Below, piece by piece: positions 23,112-32,300 of a stretch of DNA of 64,000 bases; positions within the stretch are counted from its first letter, which is position 1; the number at the start of each line of letters is the position of its first letter. The DNA is from Heliocidaris erythrogramma (Eukaryota; Echinodermata; Echinoidea; Camarodonta; Echinometridae): positions 16,248,875 to 16,312,874 of the forward strand of contig CM046863.1 of the NCBI GenBank assembly GCA_025617745.1, written 5' to 3'. The notes under the pieces were generated by a model. That model saw only the letters and a list, made by a program, of their open reading frames with translations, searched no databases and had not been told where the DNA came from. The translations under genes and the position numbers were made by a program.

Positions 23112-23503
23112 GTGGAAACTCATAACAAGCTCCGATATAACGAGATTCCTGATATAACAAGGCAATAGACCGCTTCTGTAATGGATACAAATTTATGCAC
23201 TTATATTCTCCGAGCACGTAGTGACGAGCTATTCCATGAACCTCCTTTTTACGAATGAGCCTCGATGCTTGGAATCCAATTTTGCATACATTATTTGTTG
23301 CTATGTCCGGCAAGCTTTCAGGTTGTCAAGAACAACCTTTGTTTGAAAGGTATGCATACAATTTGCAACATTACCGAAGCGGTCTATTTTGCTGGTCCCA
23401 GGTCTTTATGGTCCTTTTTTTTTACCTTGATAATAAGGAGATTCCTGATATAAGAATGTAATTATCATTGGTCCCAAGGTCCTTGTTACAGTTTCCAGTG
23501 TAA
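23112..23503. mobile_element. Pogo/Tigger-like element interrupted by a 0.23-kb element
   Basis: The left part ends ...GATATAACAAGGC near 23163 and the family sequence resumes at about 23394 (TGCTGGTCCCAGGTCTTT). The 23165-23395 insert has ends AATAGACCGCTTCTGTAATG and CATTACCGAAGCGGTCTATT. Relatives of the insert lie at 50335-50470 and 54208-54430. Confidence 0.7.
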
Positions 23504-23559
23504 TATGGGCAGGTATGAAGTTCCCTTGAAAACATGAATGATGCTTATAACTGTGATAC

Positions 23560-24177
23560 GGTGGAAACCCATTATAAAGAGTTCTGATATAACGAGATTC
23601 CCAGGCCTGCCAACCCTGAAACCCAAGAAATAGGGCCAAATTACAAGGCAGAGGCTGAAAATAGGGACATTTCTTAGTTTCATATACATTACTACAAACA
23701 GATTTTTGCAAAAATAGGGTTATAGTGGTGGTAGAAGTGGCTCGCTCTTTTACCAAAAATTGGGATTGTCCCTGTTAATAGGGACAGTTGGCAGTCATGG
23801 ATTCCCGAAAAAACAAGGTAATTTTTCAGGTCCCTGGGATGGTATTCTGAGATTTATTTTATCTTGATTTTAGTGAAATAATTTTAATTGTCATAACAAA
23901 ATGTACGCTTATGGCGCATCATTGGTTAATGACTGTGCAAAAGTGGCTGCGTACGCGGAATTCATCTGCGCAAACACCAATGAAATGTTGCAGTTTAAAA
24001 TTTGTTATAAGTAAAATCTTTTCACTAAACTCGAGATAAAATAAATCTCAGAATACCTGTCCACCCCCCTGGTCTCTATGATCTTTTGTTTTTTTACCCC
24101 GATATAAAAGTAGATTCGTAATATAACAAGGTAATTTTCACAGTCCCAATTTCCATGTTATAGACTTCCTACCGTAG
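23560..24177. mobile_element. Pogo/Tigger-like element with two further insertions
   Basis: Host sequence starts GGTGGAAACCCATTATAAAG and ends near CTTCCTACCGTAG. Insert one (about 23602-23800) has ends CCTGCCAACCCTGA and GACAGTTGGCAG. Insert two (23838-24057) has perfect ends GGTATTCTGAGATTTATTTT and AAAATAAATCTCAGAATACC. This is a three-element nest. Confidence 0.65.
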
Positions 24178-24431
24178 AATGCAAAAGAGAGAAACACTTA
24201 TGACGGAGTACATGAGTATTAATAAGAGAATTTAATAGAGTACATATTTAAAATACTAAAACTACACGTGGGATTTGTCTCCGATGAATTCACACACATA
24301 AACCATCATTTTGTACCATTTACGATGCAATGACATGTATCATGTAAATTCATCAAATCTGGCTTCACTGCAATGATGTTCATTGTGAATAATTAACTGA
24401 AGAAAAAACTAGAAATATCACTGAAGATGAT

Positions 24432-25060
24432 GATTAGTACCCCCGCCCCGTGACAACAGCCTTTTTTTTACTTTTGGTCGAAAACTGAGGAAGTAGTTCG
24501 ATCCGCAAGATTTTCCCCTGATTTACTGCCATAGATATGCCGTTTCCATGGCAACGCAGCTTCCGACACATCAAAAAAAATATGTTGTACACATCTTCCC
24601 AGTAAGACCAATGTGTGTACCAAATTTCATGACTTTCGGTCAAAAACTGAGGAAGTAGTTCGATCCGCAAGGTGTTTCCTTGATTTTCTGCCATAAATAT
24701 GCCGTTACCATGGCAACGCAGATTCCGAATCATCCGAAAAATATGTCTTTGACATCTTCCCACCAAGACCAATGTGTGTACCAAATTTCATGACTTTCGG
24801 TCATAAACTGAGGAAGTAGTTCGATCCGCAAGGTGTTTCTTTGATTTTCTGCCATAAATATGCCGTTACCATGGCAACGCAGATTCCGACTCATCCGAAA
24901 AATATGTCTTGGAAATCTTCCCACCAAGACCAATGTGTGTACCAAATTTCATGACTTTTGGTCAAAAACTGAGGAAGTAGTTCGATCCGCAAGATTTGCA
25001 ACGGACCAACCGACCGCCCAACCATCGACCGATTCAAACTTCGTTTGGCGGGGGTATAAA
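24432..25060. repeat. 161-bp tandem repeat, about 3.3 copies
   Basis: The landmark GAGGAAGTAGTTCGATCCGC recurs at 24487, 24649, 24810 and 24971, a period of 161-162 bp. Each unit also has GCCGTTACCATGGCAACGC and CCAATGTGTGTACCAAATTT. The block starts GTACCCCCGCC and ends GGCGGGGGTATAA, so it appears bounded by short inverted ends. The minus strand stays open across units, but this reflects the repeat and not a gene. Confidence 0.85.
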
Positions 25061-25269
25061 AATAAGGGAACATTTGTATACATGTATCTGGAGGATTATA
25101 TAATTCATTTATATTAAGAGTTTTCAGTTGAGAACATTTCATCACGCCATATTCACTGTGTGCAGAAAGTTCTGGTAACGTGACGGTCAGCTTTTGCAAG
25201 TCACAATGGGCTATGAGTCTCAAATATTTTGGCAACAAAATTTTGATTTGAAGAAACATTGAAAACATT

Positions 25270-25581
25270 GGCCTGTATTCTGAACTCCAGTTTAACTTAG
25301 ACCATGGTCTAAATGTGTGGTTTAATTATGGGTAGCTAAAAATGTCAAAACTTTGTTTATATTGTATGTTCCTTATGTTTATTGGATTCTGGTCTCATGC
25401 TTTAACGGTCAAGAAAAATATTGTACTTATCATTCCCAGACAGTTTTTAATAGTTTGAGTACCAAAAATGCTTATAAATTGAATATCTACTGTTAGAGAT
25501 TTGTGTCACATTTGGCTGCCCATAGTTAAACCACGCATTTAGACCATGGTTTAAGTTAAACCAGAGTTCAGAATATGGGCC
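25270..25581. mobile_element. Palindromic element with TTCTGAACTCCAGTTTAAC ends
   Basis: Left end GGCCTGTATTCTGAACTCC then AGTTTAACTTAGACCATGG; the right end is its inverse (CCATGGTTTAAGTTAAACC then AGAGTTCAGAATATGGGCC). A shorter relative lies at 28637-28808. Confidence 0.75.
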
Positions 25582-26126
25582 ATAGTGTTTTAGAGAGAAT
25601 TAGTACGGCAACCTGTAGGTTTCTTGGAAAGTCCGAAAAGGAATTCAAGGATTCTATCCACAAATGAAAAGCAGTTGTACATACATGTACGGTAGGTAGG
25701 TTAGCCATTTAGATGTACATGGGCAAAAAGAAACTGCTCTTCAATACACAAGACATTCATGCACATTTATCGGTTTCAGTACTGAATGGTATCAAGAAAA
25801 TACAATTAACATGGAAGATAAGCAGAAATAATTATATATCATTGAAAATCAAAGTAAATTGTCATAGCAATACATGATTTTAATTTAACATGTATTTATA
25901 AAATGTTTTTGAACGTGAACTACATGTGCCAATTTTATGGTTTGTCGCATTAACATTGGATAAGATTATTTTGCGTTTGATTCATTGTACCTGTGTAGCT
26001 TAACATGATAATTACTAAAACAATTAAAAATGACATGATTATAATAACTAATACATGTAATTAATACATCAATAATGTCTCGTGTATGATATACATAGAT
26101 AAAACGTCCTGCAAAAAAAAGTGAGA
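25582..26126. other. Unassigned AT-rich sequence
   Basis: No gene or repeat ends are visible. It contains several ATACATGTA steps. Confidence 0.4.
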
Positions 26127-26886
26127 TTAAAGGGGAATAAAAGGCAACAAACATTAGCCTATAATCATATAGATAATTGTCAGTTTCCTTGCTTGACATT
26201 ATCCCATGGGGGCTGCCATTTTCTTTACAAAGTAATGTCAGAGCAGTTTTATTTGTTGACATACCACTGACCTATACACTAGCTACATGACACTCATGAT
26301 AAGCTGTGGAATGCATGACACTGAATTTTCTCATAATAAACCATTTTTGTAGTCATGTACATTCAAATGAAGATACTTTTATCCTGTCATATAACCTATT
26401 TGTGTCAAGACATTTGGTTCAGCCGTTTCTTTTGTTAAGCTTGCAGGATTTGGCATGCACTTGTATTAAAGTTGCTTGGTCTGACAAAGGTGTGTCAATT
26501 CTTCAAAGAAGTGACAAAGGTTTGTCAATTCTTCAAAGAAGTGACAAAGACCTACAACTGCTCTTAGATATCACCTGTGCGAGACAATGGGGGTACCAAG
26601 ATGGCTGCCATTTTGCATGGGTGGCTTTAGTTGTACCATAGCTATTCATTATGCAACATCTTATCCATTGTGTACAGGTAAATGAACATGTACCGCAATA
26701 ACATCACAGTTTTTTTCAAAATGGCAGCCCCCATGGGATAATATCTAGCAAGAAATCTGCAAACTTTAGAGAGACTGTTCTCCTTACTGAGTAATCAAAT
26801 CAGAGTATTTTCAAGACATTTTGAACAGGCTGACAAGTTTCCACATGATTATCAGCTAATGTATGTTGAGTTTCATTCTCCTTTAA
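26127..26886. mobile_element. TTAA-flanked palindromic element, copy 2 (longer)
   Basis: It has the same ends as 8361-8831 (TTAAAGGGGAATAAAAGG and CATTCTCCTTTAA) but keeps more of the left arm, so GACATTATCCCATGGGGGC near 26200 is mirrored by CCCCCATGGGATAATATC near 26740. A 29-30-bp block, TGTCAATTCTTCAAAGAAG with flanks, is duplicated in tandem near 26490-26550. No protein is credible. Confidence 0.7.
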
Positions 26887-27237
26887 ATCTCAGAATATCA
26901 AAATATCTTTTACAGCACAAAACAAATCCCATAGCATTGATAGAAAAGAAGGTACAAGTTTTTAGAAAACTTAACAAACTTTAAGCTCCTTACATTTTAA
27001 AACACATTTTTAGTCCACACGACACATTCATATCATAGAATATCTTATATACATGTATAACAGAAATAGAAATCGTACATTCTAGTTGAGATCATCCTCT
27101 TGTAACTTGTGATGTTATACATTTCCAAATGTTTCTGGAAAAATAAATATCACATATGTATGATTACAATGTCAAATGTTGTACACAGAAGAGGAAAGGT
27201 TTAGTTTTGAACTCTGCAACCTAACCTCTTACAAATA

Positions 27238-27560
27238 CAGTGGAGCCTCGCTATAACAAGATAATTTTTCTTGTCCCACTATGCTCTTGTTTTTGTTTTT
27301 AACCCTGATATTACAGGGATTTAATGCAACAAGGTAAATGTATTAGTCTGAAGTACTTTGTTGTGACCACATTCTGCTGTATACAATGAAAACTCAATAG
27401 AAATAGGTCTGATTTAACAATATTCCTGATATAACAAGGTAATATTCCGGGTCCCAGCTCTTTATATTCTATTGTTTTTTTACCCTGATATAATGAGATT
27501 CCTGCTATAACAAGGTTATTTTGATTGTCCCAAAGACCTCGTTATACTGAGTTTCCACTG
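27238..27560. mobile_element. Two adjoining pogo/Tigger-like copies
   Basis: The first runs from CAGTGGAGCCTCGCTATAAC to CATTCTGCTGTA at about 27384. The second starts ACAATGAAAACTCAATAG and ends TACTGAGTTTCCACTG at 27560. They are head to tail. Confidence 0.65.
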
Positions 27561-27577
27561 TACATGTATATAGAAAA

Positions 27578-27781
27578 TCATACAGTACAGGCAGAATTTT
27601 GGGTGCTGGATAAGGCATTCCCGTTTGCAATTCTTGCAATATCCGTTATGTCTTGCCATATATCATCAGTTAAGAGACGGCAGAGCTTTATAATAAGAGG
27701 TAACGTCGTGCTGGCTCTCAGCACACGATACAGAATCGATTTGAGAATCCATCTTGTAGAGCCCTTCTCTAGACACGTCAA
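27578..27781 (-). CDS. Unidentified minus-strand reading frame, possible exon
   Basis: This 67-residue frame lies in a block (27565-27910) that matches no repeat in the window. The composition is protein-like (LPLIIKLCRLLTDDIWQDI, ARIANGNALSSTQ) and a TCTAG acceptor-like site precedes an open frame. I recognise no family. The opposite strand is also open over a similar span, so chance or an old repeat is just as possible. Confidence 0.15.
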   Translation of the reverse strand: MTCLEKGSTRWILKSILYRVLRASTTLPLIIKLCRLLTDDIWQDITDIARIANGNALSSTQNSACTV

Positions 27782-27917
27782 GGTATTGCAGTCACATCAA
27801 ACATTAAATAACACTTTTAGAGAATCGAAAATGAGAACGCTCAAGTCTGCTGCGAGCCAGGAGGGTGTAAACACATCCCTTTGCATACTGGGTCGCAACA
27901 GATGACATGATAATAAT

Positions 27918-28108
27918 GTGAAACCTGTCTATAAAGACCACTCAAGGGAGACGATAATAGCCGTTTTCATGAGCAGGCGGTCTTTATGTTCCTTTAGGTT
28001 CCTTTAATACACGTTTCAATGAAAAACACTTTTCAAGGGAAACAAAAATTGTGGTCTTTATAGACAGGTGATCTTTCTATACAGGTGGTGGCGAAAGTAG
28101 GTTTGACT
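27918..28108. mobile_element. GTGAAACCTGTCTATAAAGAC element, copy 1
   Basis: It starts GTGAAACCTGTCTATAAAG and contains the inverse CTTTATAGACAGGTGATC near its other end. A second copy is at 28868-29034. The ends resemble the pogo-like family but the interior differs. Confidence 0.6.
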
Positions 28109-28352
28109 CTATATGATTAAAATATCTAACCAGTGGCAAAATTTATATCTAAAGCGTAACATAACAAATGCATACATAACAACCAAAAATAATACATATA
28201 TTTATATCTCACTTTTTGTTTCACACATAATTTTGACAGAGCATACATGTACCTGCATTGTCCAACAACCATTTCGATTCATGGGCAAAACATTGAAAAT
28301 ATGTATATTGGAAGAAATCAGTGTTTATCATCTTCGATGAAACCTTTGTTGT

Positions 28353-28625
28353 GACAATAGCGAGCTTTCAATCTGCGACGGGAGACAACAAACTGTGAAC
28401 GTTCTCGCCCCCAAGCTCCCGTCCAGTTCTGAAGCCATATCGTTCCCGTTCATGCGACGCTACCGCTCTCCGTACTATTTTGGAGCAAACGCTATTTTGC
28501 CTGATGACCGTCTTCAAATTCTGCGGTACGGAGAGAATAGGGATTTCGCGCATGCGCAGATCGATTTTTGTCTCGAGTTACCGTATTCGATTTCCCCCGT
28601 AGCAAATCGAAAGCTCATTATTGTC
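28353..28625. mobile_element. Palindromic element with GACAATAGCGAGCTTTC ends
   Basis: Left GACAATAGCGAGCTTTCAAT is mirrored by TCGAAAGCTCATTATTGTC. The interior carries GCGCATGCGCAG (a consensus-like NRF1 site) and CTCTCCGTACTATTTTGG with an inverse partner GCGGTACGGAGAG. Confidence 0.65.
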
Positions 28626-28636
28626 CATATCTCTAT

Positions 28637-28808
28637 GGCCCGTATTCTGAATTTCGGGTTTAACTTAAACTCCAGTCTAAGTTACCCTAGTCTAAGTTAA
28701 ACCGGGGATTAATTAAAACTGAATTGGACCGCAAGTCCAGTCTAAATTTCTGCACAAAGTGAAACCACTCTTAGACTGGAGTTTAATTTAAACCGGAGAT
28801 CAGAATGA
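28637..28808. mobile_element. Palindromic element with TTCTGAATTTCGGGTTTAAC ends
   Basis: This is a compact relative of 25270-25581. Left GCCCGTATTCTGAATTTC, right AACCGGAGATCAGAATGAG. Interior copies of CAGTCTAAGTT and AACTTAGACTGG-type sequence alternate in orientation. Confidence 0.6.
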
Positions 28809-28867
28809 GATCTTTGAAAACTTTCAGGCGATTCCGTGCAGTGTCCCGTATGGCATTTATCCATATA

Positions 28868-29034
28868 CAGTGAAACCTGTCTATAAAGACCACTCCAGCG
28901 AGACAAGAAGAGCGGTCTTTATGAACAGGTTGCTTTAATACACATTTCAATGAGAAATACTTTTCAAGGAAAACAAGAATTGTCTTTATAGACAGGTGGT
29001 CTTTCTATACAGGTGGTCGCAAGAGCAGGTTTAA
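28868..29034. mobile_element. GTGAAACCTGTCTATAAAGAC element, copy 2
   Basis: It starts CAGTGAAACCTGTCTATAAA and ends near GGTGGTCGCAAGAGCAGG. It shares CTTTAATACACATTTCAATG with copy 1. Confidence 0.6.
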
Positions 29035-29089
29035 TTCATCCATGAATAAAATATCTTGATATGACCATGACTAACTGTACTGATACCCT

Positions 29090-29227
29090 GAGGAGCGTTT
29101 CATCAAGCGTTTTTTCGGCGATTTTAACCGACAAATTTGCTCTCAGCCAATCGGATGCAAGGATTTCAGTAGCTTATAACAGTTGTCGGTAAAAATCACT
29201 GACAAAACACTTGATGAAACACACCCC
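29090..29227. mobile_element. Family A palindrome
   Basis: Left GAGGAGCGTTTCATCAAGCG, right CACTTGATGAAACACACCCC, core CAATCGGATGCAAGGATTTC. Other copies are at 17781, 22522, 29655 and 38713. Confidence 0.7.
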
Positions 29228-29241
29228 AGAAAGATCCTTCA

Positions 29242-29455
29242 TACTGTAAAACCAGAAACATTCGCCACGTGAAACTTGCGCCAATTGGAACGACAGCCAA
29301 TTTCACAGCAAGAAACTTTCACGCTTTGCAAACATTGAGTGTTATATCGATTATCATTTCACGATTTCGCGGCACGAAGCTTTCCCGAATCTGAACCAAC
29401 CACTCGCAAAGTTTGCAAACATTAAATGCCCGCAAAAGTTCCTGGTTTGACGGTA
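29242..29455. mobile_element. Palindromic TACTGTAAAACCAGAAA element, copy 2
   Basis: Left TACTGTAAAACCAGAAAC is mirrored by TTCCTGGTTTGACGGTA. Interior GAAACTTTCACG and GAAGCTTTCCCGAATC match the other copies. Confidence 0.65.
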
Positions 29456-29654
29456 TGTCGTTCGGGACACTCGGCACGGAATCCCCCAATACGGGCCTAT
29501 GGGTTGTACAATGCATGCTCCAGAGTATACAGTGTGAGTAGCAATAAAAAGGAAACCCATATTTCAGACCGAATATCTAGAAAACAAAGTGAATGTGCTG
29601 AAATATATTATAATGGTACAATAGTTGATGAAGACTTCCTTAATATGATACCCT

Positions 29655-29770
29655 GGGGAGCTTTTTGTCAGTGATTTTTACCCATAAGCTACTGAAATCC
29701 TTCCATCTGATTGGCTGAGAGCAAATTTGTCAGTAAGAATCACTGACAAAACGCTTGATGACACGCTCCG
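29655..29770. mobile_element. Family A palindrome, shortened
   Basis: Left GGGGAGCTTTTTGTCAGTG, right CGCTTGATGACACGCTCCG. The left arm lacks the ATCAAG piece. Confidence 0.55.
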
Positions 29771-30387
29771 CTGCTCACCCAAATGTGATCATGGATGACT
29801 GAGGACAAGCCATTTTGAAGAAGCATGCCAAATTCGCCTCTGCCCACGTTTGGGATGTCTGATGATCGGGAGTTCCTTTCATAATGTGTGAGTGCATTCA
29901 ACTGGAATGGAGACCATTCAACTAAACCTTGGGGTGACCATCACTTTCATTCAAAACATTTGCAGAAGCAAAATTGACATGAATCAGGAAAAATGCTACC
30001 GTTTTACTGCTGTCCACGGTCATATTTCTTTGACCAAGGTGTCAAATGCAAGAAAACATGATAAGACTACAATGCAATTTTCTTTGACTATGGACTGATT
30101 GCAATGATATTAATAAGGGGTGAATCTGGGTTTCCTTTTTATTGACCTCGCACTGTATATGTCGGAGCACTAGCTTCATGTAAACACCCTTCTGGCTTTA
30201 AGCAGTCACTATTGGCCATATTCTGAAAACTTGTTATCTTCTAAAGTAAGTGAAACGTATGTTGATTGTCTTAACTACTTGAAATTCCACAGATTAGGCA
30301 TTTTTCATTCATGATTGCGCAGATACATGTATGTATCACAACTACACTGCTTCCAGATTGGCAAGACATACTTGTTTTGACAACTTA
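29771..30387. other. Unassigned sequence
   Basis: I see no repeat ends and no credible exon. Open frames are short and have no recognisable motif. Confidence 0.4.
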
Positions 30388-31325
30388 AGAGTGGAAGCTC
30401 GTTAAAAAGGGCTCCACTATATAAAAGGCCAAGTCCACCCTAACAAAAAGTTGATTTGAATAATTAGAGAAAAATCCAACAAGCATAACATTGAAAATTT
30501 CATCAAAATAGGATGTAAAATAAGAAAGTTATGGTATTTTAAAGTTTCGCTTAATTTCGCAAAACAGTTGTATGCACATCCTGCTCAGTATGCAAATGAG
30601 GGAACCAGTGACGTCACCCACTCACTATTTCTTTTTTTTTTTATTACATGAAATACGAAATATTTGAATTTTTCCTTGTTATAATGTGAAACAAGGTTTG
30701 ATACCTCGCTGAACATGTGTAATTGCCATTGTTGCAACCTATATACAATTCAATGAGAGCTTCCTAATTGTGAAATCTGCAGAAATTGAAATATTCTATA
30801 TTTCACATAATAAAATACATAAGAAATAGTGAGTGGGTGACGTCACTGGTTCCCTCACTTCCATCCTGAGCAGGATGTGCATATAACTGTTTTGCGAAAT
30901 TAAGCGAAACTTTAAAATGCCATAACTTTCTTATTTTACATCCTATTTTGATGAAATTTTCAGTGTTATGCTTGTTGGATTTTTCTTTATTTATTCAAAT
31001 CAACTTTTTCTTAGGGTGGACTTGGCCTTTAAGATATTCCTGAAATAACAAGGTCATTTCGCTGGTCATCTGCCTTTATGTTCTTTTGTGTGTTTTTACC
31101 GATACAAGGGAACCTCGTTATAAAGAACACTGCTATAACAAGGCAATTTTGCCGGTCCCACTTCTTTGTATTCTATGTGTTTTAGCCCCGATATAACAAG
31201 GTTTCGATATGAAGAGGTAATTTCCTTGGTCCCAAGGAGTTTGTTATAATGAGGTTCCTGATAAAAATGAGAAGGTAATTTTCATTGACCGAAGTTCCTT
31301 GTTATATAGTGAGTTGCCACTGTAC
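30388..31325. mobile_element. Pogo/Tigger-like sequence split by a 607-bp palindromic element
   Basis: The host sequence starts AGTGGAAGCTCGTTAAAAAG and resumes at 31031 (GATATTCCTG, AACAAGGTCATTTC), then continues into a second copy (AGGGAACCTCGTTATAAAG) ending GTGAGTTGCCACTG. The insert at 30424-31030 has ends AAAGGCCAAGTCCACCCTAA and TTAGGGTGGACTTGGCCTTT, a perfect 20-bp inverted pair; its arms stay similar for about 200 bp and include GTGACGTCAC on each side. Confidence 0.75.
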
Positions 31326-31377
31326 TTTCACTAATATAAAAGATAACATCGTTTTCAGAGTACCTCAATGATCACAC

Positions 31378-31526
31378 GGGGCCCGTATCATAAAACTTGT
31401 TATTAGTAACAACTGCCACAATTCTATGACAAACTTGCTCTCAGCCAATCAGATGCAAGGATTTCAGTAGCTTATAACAGTTATTGCAACTTGTTATTAA
31501 TAACAGGTTTTTTAAGAAACAGGGGC
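31378..31526. mobile_element. Family B repeat, nearly full
   Basis: Left GGGCCCGTATCATAAAACTT, right GGTTTTTTAAGAAACAGGGGC, core CCAATCAGATGCAAGGATTT. It defines the family B layout used for the partial copies. Confidence 0.7.
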
Positions 31527-32165
31527 AGATCAACTCTCCTGAAGTAAAAGGTATACTTGCACATTCATGAGTGAGCGTTAGACCGTCTTCAGTGTAGCGT
31601 CAATACAAGATGCAGTCAAACCAAGTTGAATGGTGATTTGAAATGTGCCTCAAATGATCTTTTCATTTGGTGATAACAACCCACTTCAACTTCCACAGGA
31701 GATAGGCTTACTAATCTGGAATCGATCCGTTAGTCGTATTCTCAAAGGTTCTTTCAGTTCGTGGACTCGAATGACGTTGTCGTGAGGTGCTAGCAGACCC
31801 GTTACACTGCCATAGAAGTCATCACTCAAGTCATGCCCAGTTTCTGTCATATTATCAAAGCTTCTTTGAGTTCAGTGACTCAAATGACTCTTCCACAAGG
31901 CATTAGCAGCCACTTAACCCACGCAATACTGAATTCTCTAAACCCCATAGACTTAATACAAAATGACCCGGTTCCCGAGGGGAAATGGGTTAAACAGTCA
32001 TAGTAGTTAACGCTCTAAAAGTGCTCATTTAGGCATGTCATCAAACTTTCTTTCAGTTGAAAGACTCAAATGATGTTGTCAGGGATGAGGTGAAACATCT
32101 CTCTTGAGACTCTGGAGTTGTTCCTGCAGTCATTATTTCTCAAAGTTCCTCTCAGTTCGCTCGGC
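31527..32165 (-). other. Sequence beyond the death-domain gene stop, with a degenerate repeat
   Basis: The motif TCAAAG-TTCTTTCAGTTC followed by GACTCAAATGA recurs at about 31739, 31853, 32039 and 32137; the last copy overlaps the stop codon end of the gene on the minus strand. This is probably 3' UTR of that gene. I see no clear poly(A) signal on the minus strand. Confidence 0.45.
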
Positions 32166-32300
32166 TCAGTCATCTGGTTCGTCAACGAAATCTACCAAAT
32201 CTTCACGTGCCGATCGCTTCAGAACCTTTTTTAATTTTTCCTTGGTAGCCTCAACGCCGTTCATGCTTCTCCACTTCAGCAACATCTGAAATATACACTC
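32166..32300 (-). CDS. Death-domain gene exon 3 (end of domain 2 and stop)
   Basis: A 135-bp terminal exon after CTCTCTCCGCACAG encodes residues 204-247 (ECIFQMLLKWRS, then NGVEATKEKLKKVLKRS) and TGA. QMLLKW aligns with QMLFTW of domain 1 at equal distance from the preceding Gln-Tyr, which supports the join. It is too short to appear as a long ORF. Confidence 0.75.
   Translation of the reverse strand, partial: ECIFQMLLKWRSMNGVEATKEKLKKVLKRSAREDLVDFVDEPDD

Noticed and set aside
24434-25268. Minus-strand frames with repeated HTLVLVGR and LRIELLPQF peptides
   Set aside because: These follow the 161-bp tandem repeat. A repeat length that keeps the frame open is not evidence of a gene.
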